From: Burkholderiales bacterium
Lineage (GTDB): Bacteria > Pseudomonadota > Gammaproteobacteria > Burkholderiales > Burkholderiaceae_C
Reading direction: 5' to 3'
Length of the DNA: 32,136 nucleotides
Assembly (NCBI GenBank): GCA_011391855.1
Contig: JAABPT010000344.1
Location: 1 to 32,136 of the forward strand
The translations under genes were made by a program, and so were the position numbers. How positions within the stretch are numbered: position 1 is the first letter of the stretch; the number at the start of each line of letters is the position of its first letter. Shown piece after piece: positions 7,475 to 14,989 of the stretch. The notes below the pieces were generated by a model. The model ran no database searches. It was not told where the DNA came from and saw only the letters and a list, made by a program, of their open reading frames with translations.

Positions 7475-8479
7475 TCAAGCCGCGGTCCTTGGCCGAGCGT
7501 CTGCAGCAGGCAACGCGAACTCGCCCGCGTCTGGCCACTGCCGAAGCCGATGAAGACGTTGATGGACGAGAGGGAAGTCGAACTCGATCCCCACGCCCAC
7601 CGACGCCATGTGTTCGACACCGAGCTCGATCTGGCTGCCCAGGAAACGCGTGTACGCGCCTTCAAGCACGTAGCGTACGGGCCGGTCCCACACCACCCAG
7701 CCCGTGGGCACGCGGCGACGGGCCCAGACGCTGGCGCTCTCGGCCGAAGCTCGGACATCCACATCGGAGGCCAGGGTGCCGCTGTTGCGTAAGATCACGT
7801 TCGTGTAGCGCAGCTCCAGGTCGACGTCCGCCTCGGGCGCAAAGCGTTCGTAGTCGATCATCAGCGAGCCGCCGAGGCCGTAGGTCTGCATCCTCCCGCG
7901 GTCCAGCGCGGCCAGGTCGACGTTGGTGTTCTCCTCGAGCCACCACTTCGCCCCCGCGAGGTCGCTCGTGAGCCGGCCGTAGGTGAAGCTGAACATCGGC
8001 CGCAGGACCCAGTTCGGCGCCAGCGGGAAGTCCCAGCCGATGCCGCCGGAAACCGACAGCGAGTCCCACTTCACCGGCACCGGGCGCTGCTGCGTGACGT
8101 CGCTGGCCAGGAACACGGGGTCGTAGCGGGCCCAGGCCGCATTGCCCTCGAGATACAGCGGCAGGTCTTTGCTCCAGGTGAAACCGCCGCCGAGCTGCGT
8201 CATAGCCAGGTTGGGGTTGGACGTGGCGGCGTTCTCGATCGACAGCGAGCTCGTGGTCACGTCGGGCGCCACGGTGAAGCTCATGAGCCCGAGGATGCCG
8301 TTGGCAAGGGCCTGCACGTCGACGTCGGCGATCGCTCGCTGGCCGGGCTGCGCCTCGGCCGGCGCGCCGCACAGGACCAGGGCGAGCGCGGCCACCGGCC
8401 AGGGCCGCCACGCCAGCCGCGCGCGCAGCGGTCTCGAAGCCCCGCCCGCCAGGTCGCTGGACATCGGCACTCGCATCAC
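7475..8479 (-). CDS. Outer-membrane beta-barrel protein, C-terminus possibly frameshifted
   Basis: 334 residues from GTG 8479 (ATG 8476 equally possible; GGAG lies 8-11 bases upstream). It has a long N-region followed by a signal peptide ending CGAPAEAQ. The mature part alternates aromatic and polar residues typical of amphipathic strands (GGGFTWSKDLPLYLEGNA; SGGIGWDFPLAPNWVLRPMF; DVDLELRYTNVIL). The annotated tail after GVGIEFDF is Arg/His-rich and unlike a barrel end. The +1 frame at the same place reads LSSINVFIGFGSGQT, a convincing last strand, suggesting one extra base in the GGG at 7572-7574. It is the last gene of the sulfatase cluster, 13 bases after the lipoprotein stop. Its role, transport or anchoring, is unknown. 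Confidence 0.75.
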   Translation of the reverse strand: MMRVPMSSDLAGGASRPLRARLAWRPWPVAALALVLCGAPAEAQPGQRAIADVDVQALANGILGLMSFTVAPDVTTSSLSIENAATSNPNLAMTQLGGGFTWSKDLPLYLEGNAAWARYDPVFLASDVTQQRPVPVKWDSLSVSGGIGWDFPLAPNWVLRPMFSFTYGRLTSDLAGAKWWLEENTNVDLAALDRGRMQTYGLGGSLMIDYERFAPEADVDLELRYTNVILRNSGTLASDVDVRASAESASVWARRRVPTGWVVWDRPVRYVLEGAYTRFLGSQIELGVEHMASVGVGIEFDFPLVHQRLHRLRQWPDAGEFALPAADARPRTAA

Positions 8480-8492
8480 GTCGTCGGCTCCG

Positions 8493-9599
8493 TCATCCGG
8501 CAGGAACGGTGATCACCGGCGAGACCTGTCCGCCGCCCGACTCGGTGAGCGTGAACAGGAACATCAGGAAAGAGAAGATCCCTTTGGAGCCCAGGTCGCG
8601 GTCGTCGATCCAGAACCAGTTGTCGCGGTAGCGGATGGCGACGAACGCATCGTCCGGCCGCTCCGGGCCACTGCGGACACGGATCAGCGGCTCCAGGCCA
8701 CCGGTCAGGTGGGCCAGGTCGGCGAAGCCCGGCGAGGCACGTTTCTCGGCTACGTGCGCGGCGGGCACGTCGATGTAGGAGGACATGTCGAGCAGGATCT
8801 CCAGCATCGACCGCGTCAGCATGGTGATCTCCCGCCCGTCCCTCGACGCCGTGCCGTAGACGACGCGGTACTCCTCGGCGCCTACCTCGAGGCCCAGCAG
8901 CCGCTCGGCCTCGGCAATATCCTCCGGCGTGGCGCCCGACTTGCGGGGGCGGAAGAAGAGCGTGGTGGCCTGCATGTCCTTCTCGCGCACGACGCGCACG
9001 CCCACGCCGCCAGCGCCCTGGATGCGCCTGACCACCGCGAGGAACTGCACGAAGTCCGGGTCGGCAGGCCTGCCGTAAAGCATCCGCTGGCCGAAGTTCT
9101 GCAGGCCGTTGAGCGTGTGCACGCAGCATCGCAGCAGCGCCTCGGCGCTCCAGCCGGCCTGGATCAGCGACAGCAGCGCGCCCGGCGGGATGGGCGTCAT
9201 CAGGCTGCGGCTGAACTTCTCGCCCAGCAAGGGGTTGTAGGTGATGGTGGGCCGGTCGGTGAACTTGCTGGCACCGCCGAGCGTGAGGGTGTTGGCGTTG
9301 CCCGCCAGGGGGCGCAGGAGTTCAGCCTCCGCGCTGACACCGGTCTCGATCGAGTAGGAGTTGATCGCCGAGGCGATGTCCAGGAAAACGGGGACGTCTC
9401 CGTATCGCGCTTTGACCAGGTTGAGCAGCATCTGGCTCTTCCAGGAGTCGGAGATCGCGGCGGCGTAGTCGAAGCGGTCGCGCGTGATCGTCGACGGGCC
9501 GAGTGTGGCGCAGCCGGCCACGGCCAGCACGAGCGCCGCAAGGCCCGCGAGCAGTGCCCACCGCCGCTGGCTCCGGGTCCTGGCAGGCGATGCGCTCAC
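8493..9599 (-). CDS. Conserved exported lipoprotein, unknown function
   Basis: 368 residues from GTG 9599. This start is chosen because it opens a textbook lipoprotein signal (RRWALLAGLAALVLAVAGC, lipobox VAGC, Cys30); the frame is open further upstream but overlaps the sulfatase and looks random there. No good ribosome binding site is visible, so the start remains uncertain. The mature part holds LNLVKARYGDVPVFLDIASAI near the N-terminus and ends with FWIDDRDLGSKGIFSFLMFL. I recall this pattern from unnamed proteobacterial lipoproteins but cannot give a function. It lies 73 bases after the sulfatase and 13 bases before the barrel gene, so it belongs to the same transcript. Confidence 0.8.
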   Translation of the reverse strand: MSASPARTRSQRRWALLAGLAALVLAVAGCATLGPSTITRDRFDYAAAISDSWKSQMLLNLVKARYGDVPVFLDIASAINSYSIETGVSAEAELLRPLAGNANTLTLGGASKFTDRPTITYNPLLGEKFSRSLMTPIPPGALLSLIQAGWSAEALLRCCVHTLNGLQNFGQRMLYGRPADPDFVQFLAVVRRIQGAGGVGVRVVREKDMQATTLFFRPRKSGATPEDIAEAERLLGLEVGAEEYRVVYGTASRDGREITMLTRSMLEILLDMSSYIDVPAAHVAEKRASPGFADLAHLTGGLEPLIRVRSGPERPDDAFVAIRYRDNWFWIDDRDLGSKGIFSFLMFLFTLTESGGGQVSPVITVPAG

Positions 9600-9672
9600 G
9601 CGAGCGGCCCGCACCTGCAGGCACGGCGCGAGGCGGCGACGGTGATGGGCTTCACCTCGCCGGCCCACATCC

Positions 9673-12069
9673 TCACCGCACCTCGACCGTGATCTTCGGG
9701 ATGCGCCCGCTGAAGCGCGACTTGGCTTCTGCTCCGATGGCCTCGACCACGGGTGTGCCGAGGTCGAGCCCGACGTCGGCCGTCTCGTCGGCCGAGAACA
9801 GTCCCGCCTGCGTGACGCCGATGCGCCCTTCGCCGACTTTCTCGCCGTCCACGAGCAGCGTGCCCATGCCGCCCTTCGACGGCCCGCCGCCGTCGTAAGC
9901 GAAATTGAACACGAGCGTGTGCTTGCCCGGCGCAAGCTTCTTCGCCGAGGCCACAGAGAAGCGCTGAAGGCCTAGGAAGTTGTAGTCGTAGGCCGGCATG
10001 CCGTCCTTCACGTACAGCGACCAGCCGCCGAACCTCCCGCCCTGGGCGATGACGGTGCCGTTGCCGCCGCCCTCGGGCACCTCTATTTCGGCGGTGAGGG
10101 TCTTGGAGCGGTTCTTCACGTTGGGGAATACGCCCTCCATCATGCCGGTCATGCCCTCAGCCAGCGTCATGGCATTGCGCCCGGCCATCAGGTCGGGCCG
10201 GCCCATCGCCGCCGGATCCAGGCGTTCGAAGACCCGGTCGTCCAGCGGCAGCACACCGTACTTGCGCGCTTCCGTCAGGAACAGCGCCTGCATCTCGGCC
10301 AGCTTCTTGGGGTTCTTCGCTGCCAAGTCATTGACCAGGCTGAAGTCCGAGCGCGTGTCGTACAGCTCCCAACCCGAGCTGTCTTCCAGCGCGCGGCGCG
10401 GCTTGGCCTCCCAAGGCGCGCGGTGGATCGTGCGTGCGAACCAGCCGTCGTGGTAGATCGCGCGGTTGCCGGCGATCTCGAAGTATTGCGTGGTGTGGCG
10501 ATCCTTGGCCTTAGCGTCCTCGAAGGTATAGACCATGCTGGTACCTGACATCGGCACCTGCTTGACACCGTTGACGCTCTTGGGCTCGGGCAGGCCTATC
10601 GCCTGCAGCACCGTGGGCGCCACGTCGATCACATGGCTGAACTGGGTGCGCAACTCGTTCTTCGCCTTGATGCCCTTGGGCCAGCTGACCACCATGCCGT
10701 TGCGCGTGCCACCGAAGTCCGACGGCACCTGCTTCATCCAGCCAAAGGGGCTGTTGAGGGCCACCGCCCAGCCCGCCGCCATGTGCGGATAGGTCTCGGG
10801 ACCGCCCCACTTGTCCATTAGCTTGAGCATGTCCTCGACCTTTTCCTGCACGCCATTGAAGTAGGTGTACTCGTTGAACATGCCGCTCTGGCCGCCCTCG
10901 CCGCTGGTACCGTTGTCTCCGGCGATGTAGAAGACCAAGGTGTTGTCGGCCTCGCCGACTTCCTTGAACGCGTCCAGCATGCGGCCGATCTCGTGGTCGG
11001 TGTAGTCGGCGAATGCCGCGAACACCTCGGCCTGGCGCGTGTACAGGCGCTTCTCGTCGGCGCTGAGCGTGTCCCAGTCCTTGATCGCTGCCGGCTTGGG
11101 CGCCAGCTTGGTGCCCGCCGGCACCACGCCCAACGCGATCTGCCGCGCAAGTGTCGCCTCGCGGATCTTGTCCCAGCCTGCGTCGAACTTGCCCTTCCAC
11201 TTCGCGATCCATTCCTTGGGCACGTGGTGCGGCGCATGCGTGGCGCCGGGCGCGAAATAGACGAACGACGGCCGGTCGGGCGTCAACGCCTTCTGGTACT
11301 TGATCCAGGCCCGCGCCTTCTCGGTCATGTCGTTCATGAAGTGGTAGTTCGGGTCGTTCGGCAGCTCGACCTGCGCCACACCGTCATACAAGAACGGCGC
11401 CCACTGGTTGGTCTCACCACCGATGAAGCCGTAGAACTTGTCAAAGCCCTGGCGCGTGGGCCAGCGATCGAAGGGGCCGGCCTCGCTTGCCTCCCAGGCG
11501 GCGGTTTCATGCCACTTGCCGAACGCCGCCGTGGCGTAGCCGTTCAATCGCAGCGTCTCGGCCAGCGGCGCGGTGGTGCTCGGCACCTGTCCGGTGCCAC
11601 CGGGGAAGCCGGTCGCCATCTCGGTGATGAAGCCCATGTTCACCTGGTGGTGGTTGCGGCCCGACTTCAGCGCCGCGCGGGTCGGCGAGCACAGCGCGGT
11701 GGTGTGGAAGTTGTTGTAGCGCAACCCGTTCTGGGCCAGCTTGTCCAGCGTGGGCATCGGCACCGGCCCACCGAAGGTGCCGGGCACGCCGAAGCCCAAG
11801 TCGTCGATCAGCACGATCACGACGTTCGGCGCCTTGGCCGGCGCCTTGACCTCGAAACGAGGTGGCATCTTCGCCTTGCGCACGTCGATCTCCGTGATGG
11901 CGGGCCGCTTGGGCTCGACGATCGGCAGCACGGTGCGGTCGAGCTTGTCAGCCGCCTGCGCAAACGCGGCCCAGGGCGCCACGGCCGCGACAACGGCGAC
12001 GGCCACGCCTACCAGCGAGCGCGCGACGGGGTACGCTGCGGAGGGCGTCCTGTGAAGTGATGCGTTCAT
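9673..12069 (-). CDS. Exported arylsulfatase with C-terminal extension
   Basis: 798 residues. The N-terminus is a Sec signal (VGVAVAVVAAVAPWAAFAQA). The formylglycine signature CSPTRAALKSGR has Cys127, P129 and R131, the Cys-type that needs an activating enzyme, not found in this window. Metal and active-site residues are present: D89-D90 in VIVLIDDLG, K185/H187 in GKWH, the His in THAPHH, and DNG in FYIAGDNG. Residues about 1-600 form the sulfatase domain. The last 170 residues (SKTLTAEIEVPEGGGNGTVIAQGG onward) look like a beta-sandwich, giving a protein longer than the roughly 530 residues of the classic AtsA type. It likely acts in the periplasm or at the surface. The natural sulfate ester is unknown. 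GGAG precedes ATG 12069. Confidence 0.93.
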   Translation of the reverse strand: MNASLHRTPSAAYPVARSLVGVAVAVVAAVAPWAAFAQAADKLDRTVLPIVEPKRPAITEIDVRKAKMPPRFEVKAPAKAPNVVIVLIDDLGFGVPGTFGGPVPMPTLDKLAQNGLRYNNFHTTALCSPTRAALKSGRNHHQVNMGFITEMATGFPGGTGQVPSTTAPLAETLRLNGYATAAFGKWHETAAWEASEAGPFDRWPTRQGFDKFYGFIGGETNQWAPFLYDGVAQVELPNDPNYHFMNDMTEKARAWIKYQKALTPDRPSFVYFAPGATHAPHHVPKEWIAKWKGKFDAGWDKIREATLARQIALGVVPAGTKLAPKPAAIKDWDTLSADEKRLYTRQAEVFAAFADYTDHEIGRMLDAFKEVGEADNTLVFYIAGDNGTSGEGGQSGMFNEYTYFNGVQEKVEDMLKLMDKWGGPETYPHMAAGWAVALNSPFGWMKQVPSDFGGTRNGMVVSWPKGIKAKNELRTQFSHVIDVAPTVLQAIGLPEPKSVNGVKQVPMSGTSMVYTFEDAKAKDRHTTQYFEIAGNRAIYHDGWFARTIHRAPWEAKPRRALEDSSGWELYDTRSDFSLVNDLAAKNPKKLAEMQALFLTEARKYGVLPLDDRVFERLDPAAMGRPDLMAGRNAMTLAEGMTGMMEGVFPNVKNRSKTLTAEIEVPEGGGNGTVIAQGGRFGGWSLYVKDGMPAYDYNFLGLQRFSVASAKKLAPGKHTLVFNFAYDGGGPSKGGMGTLLVDGEKVGEGRIGVTQAGLFSADETADVGLDLGTPVVEAIGAEAKSRFSGRIPKITVEVR

Positions 12070-12145
12070 TGCGTTGTCGCTCCGTGAAGAATGAAGTCTT
12101 GCGAGGAACGCCGGGCCGGCTTGCTGTCCGTTAAGGAGCAGGCCA

Positions 12146-12991
12146 TCACCAGCGGAAAACCGCCGAAACCGACGGCCCGTTGAAGGTCAGGCTCTGGATC
12201 GCATTGCCGGACTTCATCTCGTAGTCGAGGTAACGCCAAGAAGCGACCACATCGCCCCACTGGAACGAATATCCGACACCGCCCACGGCCTGCCAGGTGA
12301 GCTTCGATTCGCCGGCCCCGACATCCAGGTAGTAGGGCACGAACCACTTGCGGTCGGCGCCCAGCGCAAGCCGGCCCTTGACGCCGACGATGCCGTCCCA
12401 GTTGCTCAGTTCGACCCTGGAAGTGCCGGCACGGCCAGGCGCCGGGATCGAGCCGAGGTTGCCCGTGATGTCCCAGCTCAGCGTCTGAGTGATGTCGAGC
12501 CAGCGGGCGCCGGCAAGCACGTCGAGCGTGGCGGCCGGGTCGGCCATGGCGTGCCAGGTGCCGGCCAGCGTCCAACCCCATCCCTTCAGGTCGTAGTCGA
12601 CCTTGGCGCTTGCGTCGGCAGGAATCGCCCCGCCGGCGATGCTGAAATCGCGCAAACCCGACTTGGTGTTGCCGATGTCCATGTAAAGCACATCGGTGAA
12701 CAGGCCCCACGAGCCCCTGGACGCCCCGAAGCTGCCCATGAAGGCCATCTTCAGGTTGTCGACGATCGTGCTGGCATCGACCAGCGCGTCGCCCGACCCG
12801 GCGGGGGTCAATGGAAAGGCCGTCGTGCCGCCGATGTCTGGCAGATACAGGTTCACCGCAGCCTGGAACCTCCAGTTGTCGGTGGCCTGCGCGGAGGCCG
12901 GGAGCGTAACTAAGACCATCGGCGCGGCAAGCGTCGCCGCGAGCAGGGCCTTCAATTCATGCCTTGGTTTTGCCGTGCTTGAGCTGTACAT
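12146..12991 (-). CDS. Outer-membrane beta-barrel protein (OmpW-like size)
   Basis: 281 residues with a signal peptide (LLAATLAAPMVLVTLPASAQA). The mature protein has alternating strands and ends in GPSVSAVFRW, an aromatic terminal residue as expected for assembly by the BAM complex. It has landmarks such as NWRFQAAVNLYLPDIGG, WDGIVGVKGRLALG, WFVPYYLDVGAGESKLTWQAVGGVGYSF and VVASWRYLDYEMKSG. This pattern recurs in proteobacterial barrels of unknown role, often called putative outer-membrane proteins. It is encoded 76 bases upstream of the arylsulfatase, so it may be a channel for its substrate or product. An AAGAAAGAG-like ribosome binding site precedes the ATG. Confidence 0.85.
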   Translation of the reverse strand: MYSSSTAKPRHELKALLAATLAAPMVLVTLPASAQATDNWRFQAAVNLYLPDIGGTTAFPLTPAGSGDALVDASTIVDNLKMAFMGSFGASRGSWGLFTDVLYMDIGNTKSGLRDFSIAGGAIPADASAKVDYDLKGWGWTLAGTWHAMADPAATLDVLAGARWLDITQTLSWDITGNLGSIPAPGRAGTSRVELSNWDGIVGVKGRLALGADRKWFVPYYLDVGAGESKLTWQAVGGVGYSFQWGDVVASWRYLDYEMKSGNAIQSLTFNGPSVSAVFRW

Positions 12992-13048
12992 CGATCTCTT
13001 TCTTCTGATTTCTCGTTCGGGCCGGTATGACGCCGGTCCGAAGTGCTG

Positions 13049-13402
13049 TCAGAGCCGAACGGAGCGACGCGCGACGCCGCCGACGTTGCCGACGACACCG
13101 GGCTGGTTCAGGCCCGGGTCGACGACACCGACGCCCGGTGCGCCGACGCCCACGCCCGGTGTCACGCCGACACCCGGCGCACCCACGCCAGGTGCCCCGA
13201 CGCCGACGTTTCCTGCACGACCGGGCTGGTTGATGCCCGGATCCACCGCGCCGACGCCTGGAGCGCCCACTCCGCGCGTGACGCCCGGTCCCGGCTTGCC
13301 GACACCGACTCCGGGATCGACCGCAAAGGCCGCTCCGGTCAGCCCCATCAGCGCGGCGCTAATCACGAGGGCCGGTACGCGCTGTCGAAATTCGTAGCTC
13401 AT
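13049..13402 (-). CDS. Small exported Gly/Pro/Val repeat protein
   Basis: 117 residues from ATG 13402, with GGGAG six bases upstream. A signal peptide (VPALVISAALMGLTGAAFA) is followed by a mature region built almost only of Gly, Val, Pro and Ala, with repeated APGVG and TPGVG pentads. A larger 22-residue unit (beginning GAPGVG, then VDPG, NQPG and GNVG) occurs twice, at residues 46-67 and 87-108. Such pentads resemble elastin-like sequences, which stay disordered and flexible. The only charged cluster is at the C-terminus (ARRSVRL). It is not a recognised family. It may be a surface or periplasmic spacer. It lies between the Q-rich protein and the barrel gene in the same operon. Confidence 0.75.
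   Translation of the reverse strand: MSYEFRQRVPALVISAALMGLTGAAFAVDPGVGVGKPGPGVTRGVGAPGVGAVDPGINQPGRAGNVGVGAPGVGAPGVGVTPGVGVGAPGVGVVDPGLNQPGVVGNVGGVARRSVRL
13079..13267 (-). repeat. Duplicated 66-base units in the Gly/Pro gene
   Basis: Bases 13202-13267 and 13079-13144 encode the same 22-residue unit with substitutions; between and around them run shorter GGCGCACC-type repeats coding APGVG. Expansion by slippage is the likely origin. Confidence 0.7.
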
Positions 13403-13442
13403 TGTGTTCTCCCGTTTGCCATTGCGAAGTTGCGGCTGGCAG

Positions 13443-13922
13443 CTACTGCGCGACATACACCAGGTTGTTGCCCTGGAAGCCCGAGCGGTACAGCACGCCG
13501 CCGCAGTTCTGGTACTCGACGCCGCTCTTCGTCTCCGGCTTGCATCCCGCAGGCAGTGCGTTGACGACCGTGCCGGCCGGCGGTGCACCTGCGGGGCGCG
13601 CAGCGGCCTGCTGTTGCGCGGTGGCCGCCTGCTGCTGTGCCGTGGCCGCTTGTTGCTGCGCCGTGGCCTGCTGCTGCTGCGCGGTGGCGGCCTGCTGCTG
13701 CGACGTGGCCGACGTCGCGGCCGATCCGGCGGCCACGGTGCGAGCGGTCGTGCGCCGCGCCACGCCGGCCACCGACACGGGTGTCAGCGGTGCGCCCACG
13801 ATCGCTTGGGCCTCGCGCATCCATGTAAACCCGCCTTGTGCATCGGGCGCGTAGTTGCCGAGGTAAAGCAGCGGCAACGCCGCGGTGACGGCGAGTGCCT
13901 TGAAGATACTGCGTTGTGTCAT
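13443..13922 (-). CDS. Exported Gln/Ala-repeat protein with C-terminal Cys-Gly domain
   Basis: 159 residues. The N-terminus (IFKALAVTAALPLLYLG) is a signal peptide or anchor. Residues 74-108 are five heptads of the type AATAQQQ. The C-terminal 45 residues, with PAGC, then GVEYQNCGGVLYRSGF and NLVYVAQ, resemble the small beta domain seen at the end of DUF6515-like exported proteins (two cysteines, GxxYxxCGG, VYV). A cell-envelope location is likely; the heptads would give a flexible or helical stalk. No catalytic residues are seen. It starts 16 bases after the DUF2092-like gene stop, so they form one transcript. Confidence 0.75.
   Translation of the reverse strand: MTQRSIFKALAVTAALPLLYLGNYAPDAQGGFTWMREAQAIVGAPLTPVSVAGVARRTTARTVAAGSAATSATSQQQAATAQQQQATAQQQAATAQQQAATAQQQAAARPAGAPPAGTVVNALPAGCKPETKSGVEYQNCGGVLYRSGFQGNNLVYVAQ
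13599..13703 (-). repeat. 21-base tandem repeat, five copies
   Basis: Five in-frame copies of a 21-base unit (plus strand approximately GCCGCCTGCTGCTGCGCCGTG) encode AATAQQQ heptads. One unit has QAT in place of AAT. The repeat is in frame, so changes in copy number would lengthen or shorten the protein without breaking it. Confidence 0.85.
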
Positions 13923-13938
13923 GTGCTTCCCCTGGGTT

Positions 13939-14703
13939 TCAGCGCGGCAGGAAGTCGACCTTCTTCGCGCCGGTCGGTGGCGTGAAGTTGAAGGTCTGCT
14001 CGTTGAACACCGGCTTCAGGTTCCACTTCGTCATCGTGACGGCGAACTGCGGTGCGTTGGGCAGGTCGCGCGTCGTGATGACCAGCTTGCGTGGCAAAGG
14101 CTGCGCGCCTTCCTGGACCCAGACCTGCAGGTCGACGTGCGGCGCGCGGAACGCGAGCTGGTCGCAGCGCACGCCTTCGATCACCGCCTTGCCGACGACG
14201 AAACCGTCGGTCACACCGTCCATCAGGATCTCGTACGCGTTCTTGTTGAGCAGGTCGCCGGCGGGCGCAACGATGTCGAGCTTGGTGCGCGCGAACTCGA
14301 GCATGCTCTCCAGCGTCTCGGGTGCGGCCACCTGGGCATAAGCCTTGTCCTGCGGGTTGAAGAGCGTCAGCGATTTGCCGTCGTAGATGAAGACCTGGTT
14401 GACCAGATCGCCGCTGCGCTCGGCACGCAGCTTGTTCGGCCTTTGCGCCGAGGTCTTGGCGATGTGGTTGAACTCGATCTTCTGGCCGGACTTCAGCACC
14501 GCCTCGAGCGTGTTGCGCGTCTCGGCGCTGAATTGCTTCTGGCTGGCGAGGAAGTCGGTCGAGGCCTTCAGCAGCCTTTGCGCCTCGGGATCGATGCCCG
14601 CGGGCTGTGCCTGTACGGCGAAGGTTGCCAAGCAGGCAGCCGCCAGGAACGTGGCGCGCCGGACCCAAGGGATCGTCGCGCGGGGGCGCAGGGGGGTGGA
14701 CAT
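13939..14703 (-). CDS. DUF2092-like periplasmic protein (LolA/LolB-like fold)
   Basis: 254 residues from ATG 14703, with AGGAGAG five bases upstream. A signal peptide (RRATFLAAACLATFAVQAQ) is followed by the DUF2092 pattern: LLKASTDFLASQKQFSAETRNTLE, then FNHIAKTSAQRPNKLRAERSGD, FIYDGKSLTLFNPQDKAYAQV, and near the end FNEQTFNFTPPTGAKKVDFLP. The family is predicted to share the LolA/LolB lipoprotein-carrier fold, so it may carry a lipid-like or hydrophobic molecule across the periplasm; this is inference. It is the first gene of the seven-gene envelope cluster and is divergent from the AraC-type regulator. Confidence 0.85.
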   Translation of the reverse strand: MSTPLRPRATIPWVRRATFLAAACLATFAVQAQPAGIDPEAQRLLKASTDFLASQKQFSAETRNTLEAVLKSGQKIEFNHIAKTSAQRPNKLRAERSGDLVNQVFIYDGKSLTLFNPQDKAYAQVAAPETLESMLEFARTKLDIVAPAGDLLNKNAYEILMDGVTDGFVVGKAVIEGVRCDQLAFRAPHVDLQVWVQEGAQPLPRKLVITTRDLPNAPQFAVTMTKWNLKPVFNEQTFNFTPPTGAKKVDFLPR

Positions 14704-14872
14704 GGAAGCTCTCCTGTGGGGGATGGGTCGTCGACCGGGAACGCCGAGGCGCCAATGCACCGGCCATCGGCCGATCACGCGGCAGGGTCCATTCCGCTGC
14801 CGTAACCGAGTCTCCGCCTGAATGGAGACAACAGCGATCGATATTCGGCAACGGATCAGCCGCCCTGGCGGG

Positions 14873-14892
14873 TGGTTGACGTGGATCAACCA
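14873..14892. promoter_or_regulatory. FNR/Anr-like palindrome in divergent promoter region
   Basis: TGGTTGA-CGTGGA-TCAACCA is a perfect 7-bp inverted repeat. Its core TTGAC-GTGG-ATCAA (14876-14889) differs by one base from the FNR/Anr consensus TTGAT-N4-ATCAA. It lies 170 bases from the DUF2092-like start and about 100 bases from the regulator start, so it could serve either gene. It could also be the operator of the adjacent AraC-type regulator. Confidence 0.5.
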
Positions 14893-14989
14893 AGGAAGCG
14901 AGTCTCGCCGCAACGCCCGCGGATGTCATTGCCAGAAGCCGACGCTCGATCGACAATTCCCGACACCACTTCGCACCGGCACCTCGTCG

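Noticed and set aside
8142..9692. A 516-codon plus-strand frame opposite the barrel and lipoprotein genes
   Set aside because: No motif or ribosome binding site supports it, whereas the minus strand has a lipobox and barrel patterns.
13079..13267. Short GC repeats considered as a CRISPR array
   Set aside because: Repeats are directly adjoining, of unequal length, in frame and encode APGVG pentads; there are no unique spacers and no cas genes.
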